A DNA stretch of 15,208 nucleotides from Clostridiales bacterium (GTDB taxonomy: Bacteria > Bacillota > Clostridia > Christensenellales > JAISNN01). Below the pieces are notes generated by a model. That model searched no databases. It saw only the letters and a list, made by a program, of their open reading frames with translations, and had not been told where the DNA came from. The position numbers and the translations under genes are program-made. Below, piece after piece: positions 1-7,275 of this stretch (within the stretch, counting starts at the first letter, position 1; each line of letters starts with the position of its first letter). The stretch is from NCBI GenBank assembly GCA_031289865.1, contig JAITOQ010000126.1, positions 1 to 15,208 of the forward strand, in the 5' to 3' direction.

Positions 1-173
1 GAACCCTTGACCGACTGCACCTTGGCGACGCTTTCCAGCTTAGTGAATATGTCCTTGTATTCACGCTTGCGGATATCTTGTAACGCTTTTATCTCCGCAA
101 TGCCGCTCGCGTACTCCGCAAGACTCGCCGGAATCAAAACGCTTTTTAAGAACGAATAATCAAATCTACGCAT
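1..173 (-). CDS. Fic family protein, N-terminal fragment (cut by window edge)
   Basis: The first 57 codons are visible; the rest lies outside the window. Fic proteins transfer AMP or another nucleotide monophosphate to target proteins and often act as toxins or regulators. The catalytic HPFxxGNGR loop is not in view, so activity cannot be judged. The call rests on the N-terminal helical segment and the stretch KVQSVKG near residues 51-57, which in many Fic proteins leads into the SSNAIEG inhibitory/structural motif. The start is ATG at 171-173, preceded by the good ribosome site AGAGGTGA about 5 bases upstream. The gene diverges from glnA. Its promoter region carries two inverted repeats (see separate entries), suggesting tight repression, perhaps by its own product or a partner. 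Family assignment from 57 residues is reasonable but not certain. Confidence 0.7.
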   Translation of the reverse strand, partial: MRRFDYSFLKSVLIPASLAEYASGIAEIKALQDIRKREYKDIFTKLESVAKVQSVKG

Positions 174-183
174 AAATCACCTC

Positions 184-218
184 TTATTGCATATATTTTA
201 TCAGATTATATGCAATAA
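184..218. repeat. Proximal inverted repeat (operator-like) at the Fic promoter
   Basis: A perfect 12-base inverted repeat: TTATTGCATATA at 184-195 and its reverse complement at 207-218, with an 11-base spacer. The core half-site is TTGCATA. The arms overlap the -10 box and the spacer of the Fic promoter, the expected position for a repressor site. Confidence 0.6.
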
Positions 219-223
219 ATCAA
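195..223 (-). promoter_or_regulatory. Predicted promoter of the Fic gene
   Basis: Reading the minus strand, a -35 box TTGATT (218-223) is separated by 17 bases from a -10 box TAAAAT (195-200). Transcription would start near 188, giving a leader of only about 15 bases that is mostly the ribosome site. The proximal inverted repeat (184-218) covers the spacer and the -10 box. Confidence 0.6.
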
Positions 224-238
224 CTATATAGGCATACA

Positions 239-270
239 AATTGCATATTATTTTCCCAAACTATGCAATT
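239..270. repeat. Distal inverted repeat sharing the same half-site
   Basis: AATTGCATA at 239-247 and TATGCAATT at 262-270 form a perfect 9-base inverted repeat. The half-site matches that of the proximal pair. Half-sites are spaced 22-23 bases apart in both pairs and the two pairs are about 54 bases apart, roughly five helical turns, so cooperative binding is possible. It lies upstream of the Fic -35 and also upstream of the divergent glnA promoter. Confidence 0.5.
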
Positions 271-304
271 CTCTAAAAAAATTTTAAATCCCCCCTAAAA
301 GTAT

Positions 305-333
305 TTGACATTTTTTCCGCGCCACCGTATAAT
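305..333 (+). promoter_or_regulatory. Promoter of glnA (consensus sigma-A)
   Basis: TTGACA at 305-310, a 17-base spacer, and TATAAT at 328-333: an exact match to the vegetative consensus. Transcription should start near 340, leaving a leader of nearly 190 bases before the glnA start codon. The intergenic stretch 174-527 holds this promoter, the Fic control region and the leader hairpins; no further gene is seen in it. Confidence 0.85.
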
Positions 334-350
334 AATATCGTAAGCAAAGG

Positions 351-387
351 CGCATACGGTTTTTTCTGTGTGCGTTTTTCTTTTTTT
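351..387 (+). terminator. Terminator-like hairpin in the glnA leader (possible attenuator)
   Basis: CGCATAC (351-357) pairs with GTGTGCG (368-374), one pair being G-U, around a 10-base loop. TTTTTCTTTTTTT follows at 375-387. It sits about 10 bases after the predicted transcription start, so it could end transcripts early. A second weaker stem follows at 429-448 (GCG-CGT against ACG-CGC with one bulged base). Regulated antitermination is an inference from position. Confidence 0.4.
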
Positions 388-527
388 GGCGATGTGGATT
401 TTGTTACGCGCTTTAATGCTGAAAATAGGCGACGTTGGTATCACGCGCTATATTATTTAAAAAAATATTCCGTAAAGGGCGGAGTGTTATAAATAAAATT
501 TTACAACAAAGAAGAGAGGAGTAAAAA

Positions 528-2618
528 ATGTCAAACGCAGGTAATTTAAAGGAACTGTTTTCTAGCTTGGTTTTTAACGAACGCGTGATGAAGGAACGCC
601 TTCCGAAAGAAACCTACAAAAGTCTCAAAAAGACGATTTCGGAGGGGTCTAATCTCGACCTTGAAACCGCCAACGTCGTCGCCAACGTCATGAAGGATTG
701 GGCGATCGAAAAGGGCGCGACCCATTTTACTCATTGGTTTCAGCCGATGACGGGTATCACCGCCGAAAAACACGACAGCTTCATCTCCCCTACGGGCGAC
801 GGAAGCATCATCATGGAATTTTCCGGAAAGGAGCTCATCAAGGGCGAACCCGACGCTTCGAGTTTTCCGTCGGGCGGTCTCCGCGCCACCTTTGAGGCGA
901 GAGGCTACACGGCTTGGGACCCTACCTCTTACGCATTTGTCAAGGAGGGTTCTCTGTTTATCCCGACGGCATTTTGCTCCTACGGCGGCGAGGCTCTCGA
1001 CAAAAAGACCCCTCTCCTCCGCTCTATGGAGGCTCTGAATACGCAAGCTCTCCGTATCCTCAAGCTTTTCGGCTCGACCGCAAAGCGCGTCTATGCGACG
1101 GTCGGCTCGGAACAAGAATATTTTCTCGTCGAAGAGGCGGATTTTAAAAAGAGAGAGGATTTGCTCTTGACCGGCAGAACCCTATTCGGCGCGAAACCGC
1201 CAAAGGGACAGGAGCTCGAAGACCACTATTTTGGCACAATCAAGCCGAACGTTATGGAGTATATGAAAGACCTCGACAAGGAGCTTTGGTCGCTCGGGAT
1301 TTCGGCAAAGACCGAACACAACGAGGTCGCTCCGTCACAACATGAGCTTGCTCCGATTTTTTCGGCGGCAAACCTTGCGGTCGACCAAAATCAGCTCACG
1401 ATGGACGTCATGAGAAAGGTCGCTAAAAAGCACAAGCTCGTCTGTCTCCTCCATGAAAAGCCTTTCGCCGGAATCAACGGGAGCGGCAAGCACAACAATT
1501 GGGCGATTGCGACGGATACGGGCGAAAATCTCCTCGAACCGGGCAAAACTCCTGAGAGCAATCCGCGTTTTCTCCTATTCCTCGCCGCGATCATCAAGGC
1601 GGTCAACGAATATCAGGATCTTCTCCGCGTATCGGCGGCAAGCGCGGCAAACGACCACCGCTTAGGCGCGAACGAAGCCCCGCCCGCTATCATTTCGGTC
1701 TACTTGGGGTCGGAATTGACAAACGTCCTCGAATCTATCGAAGCGTCAAAGGACTATACCTCAAAGGCGCAAGAAAAAATGAAGAGCAACGTGTCTTTCA
1801 TTCCCGAATTTATCAAGGACAACACGGACAGAAACCGCACCTCGCCTTTCGCCTTTACGGGCAACAAGTTTGAATTCCGTATGCTCGGCTCGTCGCAATC
1901 TATCTCCGGTCCTAACTTCGTACTGAATACTATCGTCGCCGAAGAACTCCGCCAGTTTGCGGACGTCCTCGAAAAAGCGAAGGATTTTGAAAAGACCATT
2001 GCGGAAATCATTCGCAAGGTCGTCAAGGAAAACAAACAAATCATCTTTAACGGCAACAACTATTCCGACGAATGGACGGCGGAGGCTAAAAGACGCGGAC
2101 TTCTCAACCTCAAAAATACCGTCGAAGCCCTCCCTTATTTTGTCAGCCAAAAGAATATCGACCTCTTTACCGCGCACGGAATCCTCACGGAAAAGGAAGT
2201 CCACAGCCGTCATGAAATCCTCCTCGAGGGGTATTGGAAGGTCATCAATATCGAAGCCCTCACCACCCTTGACATTGCGAAAAAACAAATCATACCGGCG
2301 GTATATAAATACCTCGACGTCGTTGCGGAATCCACCCTTCGCCGTCAAAAGCTCGGCTTAAACGTAGAAACGGATATAGACGCCCTCGCAAAGCTAAGCG
2401 CGCAAAAGGACGCCCTCCAATCCGCCGTCGCGAAGCTCGACAAGGCGATAGCAAAAGCAAAAGGTATCGACGATACCTCCGAAAAATCCAACTTCTACTC
2501 CAAAACCGTCATCGACGCAATGAGCGCGGTTCGCACCGCCGCCGACGACCTCGAAACCGTCGTCTCCGTCGAATATTGGCCGTTCCCTACCTATTCTGAC
2601 ATCTTGTTCAGAATTTAA
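528..2618 (+). CDS. glnA: Glutamine synthetase, type III
   Basis: Glutamine synthetase makes glutamine from glutamate, ammonia and ATP in the cytoplasm, the main entry of nitrogen into amino acids. The length of 696 residues fits the long type III (GlnN) form rather than the 440-470 residue type I. Visible motifs include [12 protein letters not shown] near 116-127, the GSEQEYF metal-binding strand near 191-197, [12 protein letters not shown] near 264-275, the ATP/substrate loop [11 protein letters not shown] near 315-325, and [16 protein letters not shown] near 435-450. The start codon at 528 has a strong AGAGGAG site 515-521. The C-terminal ~200 residues are the helical extension typical of the class. 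It is monocistronic, with its own promoter, a long leader carrying a terminator-like hairpin, and a terminator. GC content is clearly higher than in the next gene. Symbols glnA or glnN are both used for this class. Confidence 0.97.
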   Translation: MSNAGNLKELFSSLVFNERVMKERLPKETYKSLKKTISEGSNLDLETANVVANVMKDWAIEKGATHFTHWFQPMTGITAEKHDSFISPTGDGSIIMEFSGKELIKGEPDASSFPSGGLRATFEARGYTAWDPTSYAFVKEGSLFIPTAFCSYGGEALDKKTPLLRSMEALNTQALRILKLFGSTAKRVYATVGSEQEYFLVEEADFKKREDLLLTGRTLFGAKPPKGQELEDHYFGTIKPNVMEYMKDLDKELWSLGISAKTEHNEVAPSQHELAPIFSAANLAVDQNQLTMDVMRKVAKKHKLVCLLHEKPFAGINGSGKHNNWAIATDTGENLLEPGKTPESNPRFLLFLAAIIKAVNEYQDLLRVSAASAANDHRLGANEAPPAIISVYLGSELTNVLESIEASKDYTSKAQEKMKSNVSFIPEFIKDNTDRNRTSPFAFTGNKFEFRMLGSSQSISGPNFVLNTIVAEELRQFADVLEKAKDFEKTIAEIIRKVVKENKQIIFNGNNYSDEWTAEAKRRGLLNLKNTVEALPYFVSQKNIDLFTAHGILTEKEVHSRHEILLEGYWKVINIEALTTLDIAKKQIIPAVYKYLDVVAESTLRRQKLGLNVETDIDALAKLSAQKDALQSAVAKLDKAIAKAKGIDDTSEKSNFYSKTVIDAMSAVRTAADDLETVVSVEYWPFPTYSDILFRI

Positions 2619-2642
2619 TTTGCCCTCTCTCTTCCCTTTTTT

Positions 2643-2679
2643 GACCTCATTGAGTTTTACTCGGTGGGGTCTTTTTATT
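2643..2679 (+). terminator. Terminator of glnA
   Basis: GACCTCATTGAG (2643-2654) pairs with CTCGGTGGGGTC (2660-2671) over 12 positions including several G-U pairs, with a 5-base loop, followed by TTTTTATT. It begins 24 bases after the glnA stop codon. Confidence 0.85.
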
Positions 2680-2776
2680 CCGACCAGACGAAAACCTCTT
2701 TTATTTGCATGTTTTACCACGAAAAAATAATCAAAATAAATTTTTACCTATATTAAAAAGTACTTGTCATTTTAGT

Positions 2777-2805
2777 TTGATTTGTCTCCTAAAATATGCT
2801 ATAAT
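2777..2805 (+). promoter_or_regulatory. Promoter of the OLD-family nuclease gene
   Basis: TTGATT (2777-2782), a 17-base spacer, and TATAAT (2800-2805), with a TG one base before the -10 (extended -10). A perfect 14-base palindrome, TTATTTATAAATAA at 2807-2820, covers the predicted start of transcription and could be an operator. Confidence 0.7.
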
Positions 2806-2856
2806 ATTATTTATAAATAACATATTATTAAAAGGTTTAACGAGTGGGTATAAAGT

Positions 2857-4671
2857 ATGCAAATGGTCGTTAAAAATGCAACAATTTACAATTTTAAATC
2901 TTTAGGCAATCAAAAAAACCGTATCCAAATTGAAAAAGATGTAACAGTATTGTTAGGAAAAAACGAGTCTGGTAAAAGCAATATTCTCAATGCGATGAAC
3001 AGTCTGAATTTAAAACAAATTGAAAAAGAAAAATTCAGTACACTTAATAAAAACAGAAAGCTTAACGATGCAATTAATTTTCGTGTCGAAACTGAATTTG
3101 TTAATGGGGAATCTATAGATATTAACGAAACAACGTTTTTTACATTTAATGTAGACGATGTGTGTTTTAGTGGTGGTTTATCTTCTGCTATTCAAAGAAA
3201 TAACAAGTTGAAAATCTCTATAGAGCTTTTATCTACATTGAAAAGCAACGTTCATCAAAACTTTATAACAGCATTTAATACTTGTATGGCGAGTTTGCAA
3301 AATTTAGACAAAAAAATATTCTTTAATTATAATCAGCTTATAAGTGAAATTCCTAGATTTTTCAATTTAGCGACGCTTACGGAAGAAAAAAACGAATCTT
3401 TAAATTCAACAATTGAATGCCTAATAAAAGAAATATCTGATTATTATAATCTTTTTCCTCGTTTTTATCTTTACAACGACAAAGGTATAAAAGATAATTA
3501 TTCAAAAGAGGAGATAAAAAGAGAGTATAAAAACAACACCTCTTCAATTCCGATTATAAAATTGTTTAAATATCTTGATATAAAAGAAGTTGATTTACTA
3601 AGCGCGATGGAACTCGCTACCGATCCGACTGTAAGTCAAAATAGGAACAATATCCTTAAGTTGTTTGAAGAAAAAGTCAATAAAGAATTCTCTCAATTTT
3701 ACACTCAAGAAAAAATAGATGTCAAACTTGTATTTGATAGTGGACTAATCCTTTTTCAAGTTGAATCAGAAGATACTATATTTAATTATTCGGAAAGAAG
3801 CAATGGCTTGAAATGGTATTTTAACTTATTTATATCATTGCTGGCTGAAAACATATTAAATAACAATGTGGTGATTTTAATTGATGAACCAGGAGTATAT
3901 CTACATATAAATGCGCAAGAAGAACTTATGAATTTTTTTAAAGATCTTTGTGCGAAAAATAAACAAATTATATATACAACACATTCTCCATACATGATCG
4001 ACACAGAATGTTTAAAAAATATAAGATTAATTGAAAAATTTCAAGGAAATACTTTGATTTACAATAATCATTATGATGATTTGCATGATTCCTCAAAAAA
4101 AGACGCGTTGTCTCCATTAATTAAAGCGATTGGCGCAAACTTCTGCAAGTTGAATCCGGATCTAAATAGACTTAATATAATCACAGAGGGAATAACCGAT
4201 TATTTATATATCAAAGCAATGTTAAAAAATTTTGATATAAAAAAAGATGAATTACCTTTTATTCTTCCATCAATAGGAGCAGGTAATATACACGATATTG
4301 CCACTATTCTAATTGGCTGGGGTTGCCACTTTAAAGTTGTTATTGATTATGATAAGGCAGGGTGGGATGAATTAGAACGGCTCAAAAAACTCGAATTAAA
4401 AGAAGGTGTAGATGTTTTTTGTGTTAATTGTAAAACGGCTAATAAAATAGACATGAAAGAACATGGAGAAAGTATTGAGTCATTAGTGTCTCTTGTTGAT
4501 AAAGAGAATTTGCCAAATGACAAGACACTTGCCGCAAAACAATTTCACGATAAAGTAATTGAAAACGAACTACAACCTTCTAAAGAAACTGTGGAAAATT
4601 TCAAAAAACTTTTTGTTAAATTAGGCTTGATCGGAGTCAATGTAAAAAACATCAAAACAAAAGAGCATTGA
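2857..4671 (+). CDS. OLD-family ATP-dependent endonuclease (AAA ATPase plus TOPRIM)
   Basis: OLD proteins couple an ABC-type ATPase to a TOPRIM metal nuclease and act on DNA, mostly in phage defence. Residues 1-400 form the ATPase: Walker A GKNESGKS at 34-41, a signature-like SERSNGL at 312-318, Walker B VVILIDEPG with D343/E344, and the switch histidine in TTHSP (H376). The TOPRIM part follows: EG(I)TD with E444, and VVIDYDKAG with D497 and D499, so the expected acidic residues are present. The length of 604 fits the family. No UvrD-like helicase follows, so this is not a Gabija pair; a standalone (class 1-like) OLD is the best reading. The ribosome site is weak (GAGTGGG), and ATG at 2863 is an alternative start. 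Base composition is much more AT-rich than glnA or the cas genes, which suggests recent transfer. Confidence 0.85.
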   Translation: MQMVVKNATIYNFKSLGNQKNRIQIEKDVTVLLGKNESGKSNILNAMNSLNLKQIEKEKFSTLNKNRKLNDAINFRVETEFVNGESIDINETTFFTFNVDDVCFSGGLSSAIQRNNKLKISIELLSTLKSNVHQNFITAFNTCMASLQNLDKKIFFNYNQLISEIPRFFNLATLTEEKNESLNSTIECLIKEISDYYNLFPRFYLYNDKGIKDNYSKEEIKREYKNNTSSIPIIKLFKYLDIKEVDLLSAMELATDPTVSQNRNNILKLFEEKVNKEFSQFYTQEKIDVKLVFDSGLILFQVESEDTIFNYSERSNGLKWYFNLFISLLAENILNNNVVILIDEPGVYLHINAQEELMNFFKDLCAKNKQIIYTTHSPYMIDTECLKNIRLIEKFQGNTLIYNNHYDDLHDSSKKDALSPLIKAIGANFCKLNPDLNRLNIITEGITDYLYIKAMLKNFDIKKDELPFILPSIGAGNIHDIATILIGWGCHFKVVIDYDKAGWDELERLKKLELKEGVDVFCVNCKTANKIDMKEHGESIESLVSLVDKENLPNDKTLAAKQFHDKVIENELQPSKETVENFKKLFVKLGLIGVNVKNIKTKEH

Positions 4672-4679
4672 ACCTCTCC

Positions 4680-4725
4680 CCCCAAAAAAATTAAAAACAA
4701 AAAAAGAGCCGTTAAACGGCTCTTT
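4680..4725 (-). terminator. Bidirectional terminator between the converging OLD and AbiE units
   Basis: AAAGAGCCG (4703-4711) and CGGCTCTTT (4717-4725) form a perfect 9-base stem with a 5-base loop. On the minus strand it runs into TTTTTTTG and further T runs, a strong terminator for the AbiE operon. On the plus strand the T-run is short, but it can still stop the nuclease gene, which ends at 4671. Confidence 0.85.
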
Positions 4726-4795
4726 AGTCTAAAAATAACACCCCTTAACGCACAGCGATAGAGGGCTTTTATGTTTTAAAAATGTGACTGCGCCG

Positions 4796-5701
4796 TCAAA
4801 ATTGCACCAGCGTTATGATTTCCGATAACGCTTTTTTTGTTTCGGCATAAGTAACCTTTTCAAAAAGCAAGGTCTGCGTATTCTCTTCGTAATCCTTTTT
4901 ATAAACGTCTTTATCGGCAATTTCGGTTAGCAGCTTTTTCACATCTACGCCCTCTTGCGCCGAATAGCAATATTGACTTGTTTTTCTCACTTCGCGAACT
5001 TCTTTGACGAGGCTCAAAAAGTTATCGTCGATTTTGACAAGCGGAAATAGTTTGTAAATATCATATATATGCCTCGAATGTCCCGCAACTTTATCTTGAA
5101 TATAGTAATCCCCAAGCGCAAACAGCTTGTCAATCAGCGTCCTATCCAAACTTTGCGTGCGGATTGTAAAAGCCCTTAAATCATATTGTTCGGCAATCCT
5201 TTGTAAATTCTTTTCCTCTAAAAACTCTTGTATAAGACTTTTTGCCGTTTTTATTTCGCTCGGAAAAGAACGTACGCTTACAGACGTTTCAACTAAGACA
5301 AACTGTTTCAAGTCTGCAAGTAGAAAATTTGCCGGATAATCAATCTCATATCTGTTAAAATCCCTTCGGCTTCGGGTCTTTTCCAAGTTTATGATTTCAA
5401 ATCCGAGTTCTGTCGCCGAATCGACAACGGCTTGTTTTATACCTCTGCGCTGTCCTTCCGTCAACCTATCCTTGTATTCCAAAGTGATATCTATATCTTC
5501 GGAAAAACGCTTTATTACCCCGTAACATTTAGAGAGCGACGTGCCGCCCTTGAAAATCATATTCGGAAGTTTCTCCGAAAGGGTTTTCAAAAACATGGTG
5601 ACATAATAATCTTTTTCGACCATGCTTTCATTGATTTTCTTCTCTTTTACCATTTGGAAAATTATTTCTTCAAACACTTCTTTATTCTTATGCAAGTTCA
5701 T
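4796..5701 (-). CDS. AbiEii-type nucleotidyltransferase toxin
   Basis: AbiEii proteins are DNA polymerase beta-like nucleotidyltransferases. They are the toxin of the AbiE abortive-infection (type IV class) toxin-antitoxin pair; related MenT toxins modify tRNA. The core motif is plain: FKGGTSLSKCYG near residues 50-61, then SEDIDI at 67-72 with the two metal-binding aspartates. The later GHSRHIYDIYKL segment is also typical of the family. ATG at 5699-5701 (301 residues) is chosen because GGGGTG lies about 6 bases upstream; a GTG 12 bases earlier would add only MGCC-like residues and has no better site. It overlaps the end of the antitoxin gene by 14 bases, as expected for a translationally coupled pair. 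The exact RNA or nucleotide target cannot be read from the sequence. Confidence 0.88.
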   Translation of the reverse strand: MNLHKNKEVFEEIIFQMVKEKKINESMVEKDYYVTMFLKTLSEKLPNMIFKGGTSLSKCYGVIKRFSEDIDITLEYKDRLTEGQRRGIKQAVVDSATELGFEIINLEKTRSRRDFNRYEIDYPANFLLADLKQFVLVETSVSVRSFPSEIKTAKSLIQEFLEEKNLQRIAEQYDLRAFTIRTQSLDRTLIDKLFALGDYYIQDKVAGHSRHIYDIYKLFPLVKIDDNFLSLVKEVREVRKTSQYCYSAQEGVDVKKLLTEIADKDVYKKDYEENTQTLLFEKVTYAETKKALSEIITLVQF

Positions 5702-6296
5702 ACAACACCCCACTCATGTTTTTCGCTACTTTTGCGGGATAAAATTCAACGTATTTCAAGAGGTCTTTTGCCGTAATTTTATTTGCTTTTGCATAGTTTA
5801 AGAGCGCACGCTTGATATACTTGTCTATCTCAAACTTATTTGCTACTTCGAGCATTTGCAACGGTTTTTGATTTTCGCTGTTTACCGTACATTTCGGCTT
5901 TCTTAAAATGATCTCTTTGCCGCCAAGCCGCGCTTCGCGAACTCTCATCGTTTCCTTGTTTGTCACAACTTCGAGAATGTTGGGGACTTGCGCTGTTCCG
6001 CCGATTGCATTTAAAAATATCCAACCGCTATAGAAGCCAAAGGTTTTCCCTTTGTCTTTAATATATTTCTTTTCAATTACGTCATAAGAATTTATTGCGG
6101 ACTTGCCGAAAATCGTTTCGGTGGGAATGTAATATATCGAATCATCATACCGAATAAGCTCGCCTTTCTCTACAGCCTCTCTAATGCTTTGAAAAATATA
6201 CGGCACGGAATAACCCTTAACCGCCGTCTTAATTTCGTCAAGAAATATAGGGGTATTTACACCGTATACCGCTTTTAGTCTTTGTACAACTTCCAT
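5688..6296 (-). CDS. AbiEi-like antitoxin / transcriptional repressor
   Basis: This is the upstream partner of the nucleotidyltransferase. AbiEi antitoxins have an N-terminal winged helix that binds the operon promoter and a C-terminal part needed to counter the toxin. Here residues 1-65 look like the winged helix, ending in the GELIRYDDSIYYIP wing. The remainder, to residue 202, contains the FYSGWIFLNAIGGTAQVPN and LGGKEIILRKPK segments seen in this broad antitoxin group (DUF6088-like). The start at 6294-6296 is chosen over an ATG at 6326 because AAGGAGAG lies 7 bases before it. The upstream ATG would sit at the very start of the transcript and has no ribosome site. Autoregulation is inferred from the family. 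Confidence 0.8.
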   Translation of the reverse strand: MEVVQRLKAVYGVNTPIFLDEIKTAVKGYSVPYIFQSIREAVEKGELIRYDDSIYYIPTETIFGKSAINSYDVIEKKYIKDKGKTFGFYSGWIFLNAIGGTAQVPNILEVVTNKETMRVREARLGGKEIILRKPKCTVNSENQKPLQMLEVANKFEIDKYIKRALLNYAKANKITAKDLLKYVEFYPAKVAKNMSGVLYELA

Positions 6297-6337
6297 AGCT
6301 TTCTCTCCTTTTTCTATTATAATCATTTCCCAATAAA

Positions 6338-6366
6338 ATAATACTACATTCTACAGTTATTGTCAA
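6338..6366 (-). promoter_or_regulatory. Promoter of the AbiE operon
   Basis: On the minus strand TTGACA (6361-6366), a 17-base spacer and TATTAT (6338-6343). Just upstream, 6377-6396 is a perfect A/T palindrome with 7-base T and A runs, which could act as an UP element. The -35 and part of the spacer lie in the 31-base element shared with the QueG-like gene promoter. Confidence 0.75.
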
Positions 6367-6379
6367 GTTTAATATGATA
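6349..6379 (-). repeat. 31-base shared promoter element, copy 1
   Basis: Positions 6349-6379 match 7187-7217 at 30 of 31 bases, in the same orientation. Both copies contain the -35 box TTGACA and about 12 bases of spacer, and both sit in front of minus-strand genes. Confidence 0.8.
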
Positions 6380-6436
6380 TTTTTTTAAAAAAATATAGGT
6401 ATCCGTCACCTTTTCACCGTTTTTATTCCGCAAAAT

Positions 6437-7129
6437 TCAATCCGAACTATTCAAATAGCGTTTGGTATACTCGCAAACCTCGATACATTTTCCGCATATC
6501 GTTTCGCTACCGCCGAATCCGCGCTTCGCCCGTTCACGGGCGGTTTTTCTGCAAGCGTCGGCGTCAAAAAGCTCCTCGCGCTTTAGCCCGACGCTCCAAA
6601 GCTTACCCGAAACCGCTCCCGCGGGGCAAGCGGTTTGACACGAGGTACATTCGCCGCATTTAGACATGTTTATCGGAACGGCGCACTTTAACGGCGCATC
6701 CGTCAGAATACTCGACAGCCGAACCATCGAGCCGAATTCGGGCGTGACAAGCAACGCGCATTTGCCGATCCACCCGATTCCGGCGCGTGTCGCAACGGTT
6801 TTTTGCGGCAAAACCGTATGGCTTTCGCCGTCGCCCATTTTAACGCGCTCCCTCGTTTGCGCTACGGCGCGAAATCCGCACGATCGCAGCAATTCCTCTC
6901 CGCGCATAACAAGCGCGTCAAGTTTTTTGTTCAGAGTATTATACCACTCAAAATATTCAAGTGTCGGCAAGTCCGCAATGGCTCTAATCACCTCTTTAGG
7001 ATACTTCACCGCAACGCTGATCCCGATAGGCAGCCCCCCGCGAACATCAGACGGCAGCTCACAAAGGTCACCTACCCCGACTATATCCGCACCGCATTTG
7101 AGCAGCTCCGAAATTATGTCGATAGACAT
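6437..7129 (-). CDS. Short epoxyqueuosine reductase-like 4Fe-4S protein
   Basis: This 230-residue protein resembles the C-terminal half of QueG, the cobalamin and iron-sulfur enzyme that finishes queuosine in tRNA. The conserved VATRAGIGWIGKCALLVTPEFGSMVRL segment spans 112-138. Eight cluster cysteines are present: C158, C161, C164 and C168 (followed by proline), then C193, C212, C215 and C219, enough for two 4Fe-4S clusters. The proline that usually follows the last cysteine is glutamate. It is much shorter than QueG (about 370-400 residues) and belongs to the short double-cluster relatives, whose reaction is unknown, so no gene symbol is given. A GGGAGGG ribosome site precedes the start at 7129. 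It has its own promoter and is separate from the GNAT gene. Confidence 0.75.
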   Translation of the reverse strand: MSIDIISELLKCGADIVGVGDLCELPSDVRGGLPIGISVAVKYPKEVIRAIADLPTLEYFEWYNTLNKKLDALVMRGEELLRSCGFRAVAQTRERVKMGDGESHTVLPQKTVATRAGIGWIGKCALLVTPEFGSMVRLSSILTDAPLKCAVPINMSKCGECTSCQTACPAGAVSGKLWSVGLKREELFDADACRKTARERAKRGFGGSETICGKCIEVCEYTKRYLNSSD

Positions 7130-7175
7130 TTTTTATAACCCTCCCACCGAGTTTGACGTTTATATCGCTTACAAA

Positions 7176-7204
7176 GTAATATCGTTTTCTACAGTTGTTG
7201 TCAA
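7176..7204 (-). promoter_or_regulatory. Promoter of the QueG-like gene
   Basis: On the minus strand TTGACA (7199-7204), a 17-base spacer and TATTAC (7176-7181). It shares the -35 and flanks with the AbiE promoter through the 31-base repeat but has a weaker -10. Confidence 0.6.
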
Positions 7205-7217
7205 GTTTAATATGATA
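7187..7217 (-). repeat. 31-base shared promoter element, copy 2
   Basis: Differs from copy 1 (6349-6379) at a single base in the spacer. The similarity stops abruptly at both ends, so the element is a defined unit rather than the edge of a longer duplication. Confidence 0.8.
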
Positions 7218-7275
7218 ATGCCTATTTCCAGTTAATGTTTAGTCAGAATTGTCAGAGTTCGGAGAAAGTATCCCG

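Noticed and set aside
340..527. ANTAR-type two-hexaloop antiterminator in the glnA leader
   Set aside because: Considered because such regulators control some nitrogen genes, but no pair of stems with six-base loops carrying the expected A and G was found.
546..2348. Long antisense open frames inside glnA (for example 546-1115 and 1761-2348, minus strand)
   Set aside because: They mirror the GC-rich codon pattern of glnA, lack ribosome sites and show no recognisable protein features.
2705..2905. Small plus-strand frame before the OLD gene
   Set aside because: It runs across the promoter and into the nuclease gene in another frame, with no ribosome site.
2857..4671. Gabija system (GajA)
   Set aside because: GajA is an OLD-type nuclease, but the next gene should be a UvrD-like helicase (GajB). 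Here a terminator and a converging toxin-antitoxin pair follow instead.
6377..6396. A/T palindrome as terminator of the QueG-like gene
   Set aside because: The stem is made only of A-T pairs and would be too weak; its place just upstream of the AbiE -35 box fits an UP-type element better.
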